A stretch of 64,000 bases of DNA, from positions 18,521 to 82,520 of the forward strand of contig NZ_JXYH01000013.1 of NCBI RefSeq assembly GCF_001262635.1, written 5' to 3'. The DNA comes from Aestuariivita boseongensis (GTDB lineage: Bacteria > Pseudomonadota > Alphaproteobacteria > Rhodobacterales > Rhodobacteraceae). The translations under genes and the position numbers were made by a program. Shown in pieces: positions 60,376 to 64,000 of the stretch. The notes below the pieces were generated by a model. The model ran no database searches. It was not told the origin of the DNA and worked only from the letters and a program-made list of their open reading frames with translations. Numbering within the stretch: the stretch's first letter is position 1; each line of letters begins with the position of its first letter.

Positions 60376-61028
60376 GCGCCGCCCTACCCTTCCCCGAGGC
60401 CGAAAACCCCGACGAAGCCAGCATCGAACGCGGCCGCAAGCTGTTTGCGGGGCCGTGCGATTTCGTCAAAGGGGTCGTCGCCATGTCGGGCCTGCCCCCT
60501 GCCGACCGGGTGGAGGTCTGCTTTGCCGGGCGGTCGAATGTGGGCAAGTCATCCCTGATCAACGCGCTGACCGGTCGCAAAGGTCTGGCGCGCGCGTCAA
60601 ACACCCCCGGCCGCACACAGGAGATCAACTTCTTCGCGCTGGGCGACACGCGCTATCTGGTTGACCTGCCCGGCTATGGCTTTGCCAATGCGCCGGTTGC
60701 AGTGGTCGAGAAATGGCAGAGGCTGCTGAAACAGTACCTGTCGGGCCGCCAAACCCTGCGCCGCGCCTTTGTGCTGATCGACGCGCGCCACGGGATCAAA
60801 TCTGTCGATGAAGAGATCATGGCCCTTCTGGACAGCGCGGCGGTGACCTTTCAATGCGTGCTGACCAAGACCGACAAGGTCAAGGACAAGGACCGCGCGC
60901 GCGTGCTGGCCCAAGTGCGCGAGAAACTGTCGAAACACCCCGCCGCCTTTCCCGAACTGGTCCTGACCTCGAGCGAAAAGGGCGACGGAGTAGCCACCCT
61001 GCGTGCGATCATTGCCGGTCTGGAATGA
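60372..61028 (+). CDS. engB: Ribosome biogenesis GTP-binding protein YsxC/EngB
   Basis: A 218-residue small GTPase needed for 50S subunit maturation. G1 is GRSNVGKSSL, followed by the switch ASNTPGRTQEINFF. G3 is DLPGYGFA and G4 is TKTD. Length and motif order are standard. The start overlaps the MOSC gene by ATGA. The frame-neighbour order yidC-MOSC-engB-argB is conserved in Rhodobacterales. Confidence 0.95.
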   Translation: MSAALPFPEAENPDEASIERGRKLFAGPCDFVKGVVAMSGLPPADRVEVCFAGRSNVGKSSLINALTGRKGLARASNTPGRTQEINFFALGDTRYLVDLPGYGFANAPVAVVEKWQRLLKQYLSGRQTLRRAFVLIDARHGIKSVDEEIMALLDSAAVTFQCVLTKTDKVKDKDRARVLAQVREKLSKHPAAFPELVLTSSEKGDGVATLRAIIAGLE

Positions 61029-61095
61029 GGTTTTTCCGCGAAAAATCTTGCCCGCCCCCGGGATCACGCGCAGAAAGGCGTGAAACGGAACGCAG

Positions 61096-61971
61096 ATGAA
61101 GACACAAGACATGAACCGCGATTGGATTGCCACCGCCGAGACCCTGTCTCGAGCCTTGCCGTATTTGCAGCGCTATGCAGGCGCCACCGTCGTGATCAAG
61201 CTGGGCGGTCACGCCATGGGCAGCGACGAGGCGATGGACAGTTTCGCGCGCGACGTGGTGCTGATGCGTCAGGTGGGTGTAAACCCGGTGATCGTCCATG
61301 GTGGCGGGCCGATGATCAACGCCATGTTGAAAAAGCTCGATATCCAGTCGGACTTCGTGAACGGGAAACGCGTCACCGATGCCGCCACGGTCGAAGTGGT
61401 CGAAATGGTGCTTTCCGGTGTCGTCAACAAGCGCATCGTGCAGGCCATTGGCCGTCAGGGCGGGCGCGCGGTGGGCCTGTCGGGCAAGGACGCCAGGCTG
61501 ATCACGTGCACGCAGACGCATCCCGATCTGGGCTTTGTCGGCACGCCGTCCCGGGTTGACCCCAAGATCCTGCGCGGTCTGTTCGATCAAGACGTGATCC
61601 CGGTGATCGCCCCCATCGGCGCGGGTGACGAAGGTGAGACGTTCAATATCAACGGCGATACGGCAGCAGGCGCGGTTGCCGCTGCGCTGAAAGCCGACCG
61701 GCTGTTGCTGCTGACGGATGTGGCAGGTGTAAAGAATGCCGACGGCGATGTGGTGACCGAGCTGAAGGCCGAACAGATCCGCCAGATGACGCGTGACGGC
61801 GTGATCGCGGGCGGGATGATCCCCAAGACCGAAACCGCGCTGGATGCCATCGACGGCGGTGTGCGGGCGGTGGTCATTCTGGACGGGCGCGCGCCCAATG
61901 CCGTGCTGCTTGAGCTTTTTACCGAACATGGCGCGGGCTCTCTCATCCGGCCCGACATACCGCCGCAGTGA
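61096..61971 (+). CDS. argB: Acetylglutamate kinase
   Basis: A 291-residue amino-acid kinase-fold enzyme that phosphorylates N-acetylglutamate in arginine synthesis. The segments [11 protein letters not shown] (32-42), [10 protein letters not shown] (with the Gly-rich loop) and [15 protein letters not shown] are intact, as is [12 protein letters not shown]. The [22 protein letters not shown] region near the end fits arginine-sensitive ArgB enzymes. A later ATG at 61111 is possible. A Rho-independent terminator follows. Confidence 0.95.
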   Translation: MKTQDMNRDWIATAETLSRALPYLQRYAGATVVIKLGGHAMGSDEAMDSFARDVVLMRQVGVNPVIVHGGGPMINAMLKKLDIQSDFVNGKRVTDAATVEVVEMVLSGVVNKRIVQAIGRQGGRAVGLSGKDARLITCTQTHPDLGFVGTPSRVDPKILRGLFDQDVIPVIAPIGAGDEGETFNINGDTAAGAVAAALKADRLLLLTDVAGVKNADGDVVTELKAEQIRQMTRDGVIAGGMIPKTETALDAIDGGVRAVVILDGRAPNAVLLELFTEHGAGSLIRPDIPPQ

Positions 61972-61983
61972 CGGCTTTGTGTC

Positions 61984-62010
61984 CCGCGCGGGCTTGTTCC
62001 GCGCGGTTTT
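61984..62010 (+). terminator. Rho-independent terminator after argB
   Basis: The stem CCGCGCGG occurs twice (61984-61991 and 61999-62006); the sequence is self-complementary, so the two copies pair around a 7-nt loop. TTTT follows (62007-62010). It ends the yidC-MOSC-engB-argB run. Confidence 0.75.
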
Positions 62011-62028
62011 GGGCATAGTGTCAGACCC

Positions 62029-62823
62029 ATGGAAAACGAAGCGGTCATTCGCCTGTCGATCTTTCTGGGGCTGTTTGCGCTGTTCGCCCTGGCCGAGGCG
62101 CTGTTGCCGCGCCGTGCACGCGTGCAGCCACGTGCGCATCGCTGGTTCACGAATTGGTCGATCACCGTTCTGAACACGCTGACCCTGCGCCTTCTGGCGG
62201 TGGGCCTGCCCCTTTTGGCGGTTGGGGCTGCCGTGGATGCAGCGAATAACGGCTGGGGGTTTTTCAATATCGTCGGTTGGCCGGTCTGGCTGGAGTTTCT
62301 GCTGGCCGTGCTGATCTTTGATTTCGCCATCTGGCTGCAGCATCTGATCACCCACAAGGTGCCGATCCTGTGGCGGTTGCACCGCGTGCATCATGCCGAC
62401 CGGGACATGGATGTGACCACAGCGATCCGTTTTCATCCTGTCGAAATCGCACTGTCGATGCTGTTGAAAATCGGTCTTGTCTATCTGCTTGGACCGGCTG
62501 CGCTGGCCGTGATCGTTTTCGAAATCCTTCTGAACGGCACCGCCATGTTCAACCACGCCAATATCCGTTTGCCGCTTGGTCTTGACCGCGTGCTGCGAAT
62601 GGTGCTGGTCACGCCGGATATGCACCGCGTGCACCATTCGGTGCATCGCTGGGAACATGACAGCAATTACGGCTTTGCTCTGTCGATCTGGGACAGGGTG
62701 TTCCGCACCTATATACCGCAACCCGAAAAGGGCCATGACGGGATGACAGTTGGTCTGGAATGGCAGGATGACAGCCCCAGCACCCTGGGGTGGAGCCTAG
62801 CCCTGCCCTTCCGGCGCAAATGA
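62029..62823 (+). CDS. Sterol desaturase / fatty acid hydroxylase-family membrane protein
   Basis: A 264-residue membrane di-iron enzyme with four or five hydrophobic segments. The histidine boxes are LQHLITH (about 103-109), HRVHHAD and HRVHHSVH, in the usual order. The family hydroxylates or desaturates lipids such as sterols, ornithine lipids or carotenoids; the substrate is not clear. It starts just after the argB terminator and overlaps the ferredoxin-like gene by ATGA. Confidence 0.9.
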   Translation: MENEAVIRLSIFLGLFALFALAEALLPRRARVQPRAHRWFTNWSITVLNTLTLRLLAVGLPLLAVGAAVDAANNGWGFFNIVGWPVWLEFLLAVLIFDFAIWLQHLITHKVPILWRLHRVHHADRDMDVTTAIRFHPVEIALSMLLKIGLVYLLGPAALAVIVFEILLNGTAMFNHANIRLPLGLDRVLRMVLVTPDMHRVHHSVHRWEHDSNYGFALSIWDRVFRTYIPQPEKGHDGMTVGLEWQDDSPSTLGWSLALPFRRK

Positions 62824-63455
62824 ACTGGGCTTTGCTGCGCGGCGAACTGGCCGGGCAGGGCCTTGTTCTGATGGGGCTGCTTCACGAGGACGGTGAAACG
62901 CTGGCGCTGATCGGGACGGGCGGCGGTTCCTGGCCACGGTTCTGCGCAAGCCCCGAATACGCGGATGGTGCACCAGATCCGCTGGATCGCTGGTCAAAGC
63001 GGGTGTTGGGAGATCTTGCCACCAGGCTGGGCGCGGTCGGATCTGTGTTCCCTTCGGACGGCCCACCTTATCCGCCCTTTATCCGCTGGGCGCTGGCATC
63101 GGGGCGGTTCTGGTCCAGTCCGGTTGGGATGCTGGTCCATGACGGCCAGGGGCTGATGTTCTCACTGCGCGGCGCGCTGCGGTTTCAGGGTATGTTGCCA
63201 TTGCCCGACCAATCCGGGCCAAACCCCTGCGAGGCCTGCGCAGACCAGCCTTGCCTGACAGCCTGCCCTGTAGGTGCCCTGTCCAATGAGACACCCTATG
63301 ACGTGGAGGGATGCAAGACGCACCTGCGCGCGCCCGAAGGCTCCGATTGCATGACCGGGGGTTGCCTGGCACGTCGCGCCTGCCCCGTCAGCCAGATTTC
63401 CCCCCGCGATCCTGCACAATCCGCTTTTCATATGCGCGCTTTTCTGCAGGGATAA
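62820..63455 (+). CDS. 4Fe-4S ferredoxin-like protein
   Basis: A 211-residue protein whose C-terminal third holds a ferredoxin-type motif CEACADQPCLTACPVGAL (CxxCxxxxCxxxC), then further cysteines in GCKTHLRAPEGSDCMTGGCLARRACP. The layout recalls one half of QueG-like or reductive-dehalogenase-associated iron-sulfur domains; no corrinoid motif is visible. The first 130 residues are a separate alpha/beta region with no known motif. The start overlaps the desaturase stop, so it could serve as electron donor for that di-iron enzyme; this is an inference. Confidence 0.82.
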   Translation: MNWALLRGELAGQGLVLMGLLHEDGETLALIGTGGGSWPRFCASPEYADGAPDPLDRWSKRVLGDLATRLGAVGSVFPSDGPPYPPFIRWALASGRFWSSPVGMLVHDGQGLMFSLRGALRFQGMLPLPDQSGPNPCEACADQPCLTACPVGALSNETPYDVEGCKTHLRAPEGSDCMTGGCLARRACPVSQISPRDPAQSAFHMRAFLQG

Positions 63456-63459
63456 TCCC

Positions 63460-63951
63460 ATGCTGACCCTGATCCTGATGCGCCATGCGAAATCCAGCTG
63501 GGATGATCCGTTCCTGACGGATTTCGAACGCCCGCTGAACAAGCGCGGGCAACGTTCGGCCCATGCCCTTGGCGATTGGCTCCGCGCGCAGGATCTGGTG
63601 CCGGATGAGGTGATCAGTTCGTCCTCCACGCGCACCGGAGAAACGTTCGAGGGGTTGGGTATCGACACGCCCGTTCGGTACACGAAAGCGCTGTATCACG
63701 CAGGACCCGGAGAGATGTGGCAAGTGCTGGCCACAGCCACCGGCAAGCGCGTTCTGATGATCGGCCATAATCCCGGCATTGCGGCTTTTGCCGAACAGAT
63801 CGTGCAAAACCCACCGGAACATGCGCGGTTCTGGGACTACCCGACTGGGGCCGCCACGGTGATGGAGTTCGACGCGGAAAACTGGGGAGAGGTAACCCTG
63901 GGATCAGGCCGTGTGACCCAATTCGTCATCCCGCGGGAGTTGTTGGAATAG
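63460..63951 (+). CDS. sixA: SixA-type phosphohistidine phosphatase
   Basis: A 163-residue histidine-phosphatase-superfamily protein. The catalytic RHAKS motif (8-12) with His9 and the late GHNPG motif give the two catalytic histidines. SixA-like enzymes remove phosphate from phospho-histidine in phosphorelay or PTS proteins. It starts 4 bp after the ferredoxin-like gene, so it may share its transcript. A palindromic terminator follows the stop codon. Confidence 0.9.
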   Translation: MLTLILMRHAKSSWDDPFLTDFERPLNKRGQRSAHALGDWLRAQDLVPDEVISSSSTRTGETFEGLGIDTPVRYTKALYHAGPGEMWQVLATATGKRVLMIGHNPGIAAFAEQIVQNPPEHARFWDYPTGAATVMEFDAENWGEVTLGSGRVTQFVIPRELLE

Positions 63952-63953
63952 AA

Positions 63954-63975
63954 AAGGCGGGACAAGTCCCGCCTT
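63954..63975 (+). terminator. Palindromic terminator after sixA
   Basis: Arms AAGGCGGGAC and GTCCCGCCTT flank an AA loop; the stem is perfect over 10 bp and starts 3 bp after the sixA stop codon. The 3' T's are few. The GCGGGAC stem recurs at 53389-53402, so it may be a common gene-end element in this genome. Confidence 0.7.
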
Positions 63976-64000
63976 AACCGTTCTGACAGGCGGCGGGACG

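Overview
The window is a 64 kb stretch of a GC-rich alphaproteobacterial chromosome, most probably a Rhodobacterales (Roseobacter-group) bacterium. The evidence is the gene set: a long plant-type glutamate-cysteine ligase, a pyrB / inactive pyrC-like pair, a small aa3 oxidase subunit IV, a DmdC-like acyl-CoA dehydrogenase, a monomeric NADP isocitrate dehydrogenase, and pgsA-moaD-moaE beside uvrC. Genes are dense, often overlapping by ATGA or TGATG. I see no insertion sequence, prophage, CRISPR array, toxin-antitoxin pair or classical defence locus. It reads as core chromosome.

Layout. 1-2061: end of ureG and a GH13_18 sugar phosphorylase. 2160-6260: four-gene leftward molybdenum-cofactor operon fdhD-mobA-mobB-moeA, where MoeA carries an extra 300-residue N-terminal domain; azlCD diverges from it. 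7360-11495: leftward lipoprotein, cytochrome oxidase subunit IV, DUF6173-like, metallo-hydrolase and acyl-CoA dehydrogenase genes. 11648-19167: tRNA threonylcarbamoyladenosine synthase, YqgE, a DsbD N-domain-like protein and an RND efflux pair. 19276-21199: udg-lysE-moaB. 21300-25274: pyrB, three small membrane-protein genes, a pyrC-like gene and plsY. 25372-29024: gshA, a membrane protein, rsmE, then ubiA. 29113-32551: an OmpA/BON protein, a coiled-coil partner and a secreted Asn/Gly-repeat protein. 32610-40730: moaE, moaD, pgsA, a NylB-like hydrolase, a P-loop kinase, uvrC, a FolM-like reductase, a cation antiporter, a zinc-ribbon microprotein and an S49 peptidase. 40860-48467: ABC-2 exporter, coxG, a DMT transporter, a crotonase, icd and a META-domain protein. 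48576-52294: tRNA-Arg(ACG), an orphan histidine kinase, a flavoprotein disulfide reductase and a TVP38 protein. 52585-63951: rpmH-rnpA-yidD, a DUF900 hydrolase, a DUF3833 lipoprotein, ttcA, an EAL protein, yidC-MOSC-engB, argB, a sterol-desaturase-like protein, a ferredoxin-like protein and sixA.

A functional thread is molybdopterin chemistry: moeA, mobB, mobA, fdhD, moaB, moaD, moaE, a MOSC protein and coxG lie in four separate places. A second thread is envelope biogenesis and transport (plsY, pgsA, yidD, yidC, OmpA, RND, ABC-2, LysE, AzlCD, TVP38).

The most unusual signal is non-coding. At three convergent gene junctions (2063-2157, 14193-14314, 25275-25366) there are arrays of exactly four short hairpins. 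Each has a 3-nt loop closed by TG/CA. Read on the strand of the nearer gene, two hairpins per gene show the core TGANNCA, so every array is a symmetric 2+2. A second class, centred on TTCGAA or TTTGAAA, occurs at 12590-12636 and 45238-45334. In two places the stop codon itself sits in the hairpin loop. I do not recognise these arrays as a described element. Other points of interest are a uracil-DNA glycosylase without most Fe-S cysteines, a dihydroorotase homologue without its metal ligands, a four-copy octamer repeat upstream of a hydrolase gene, and an AT-rich gap with a perfect DnaA box before uvrC.
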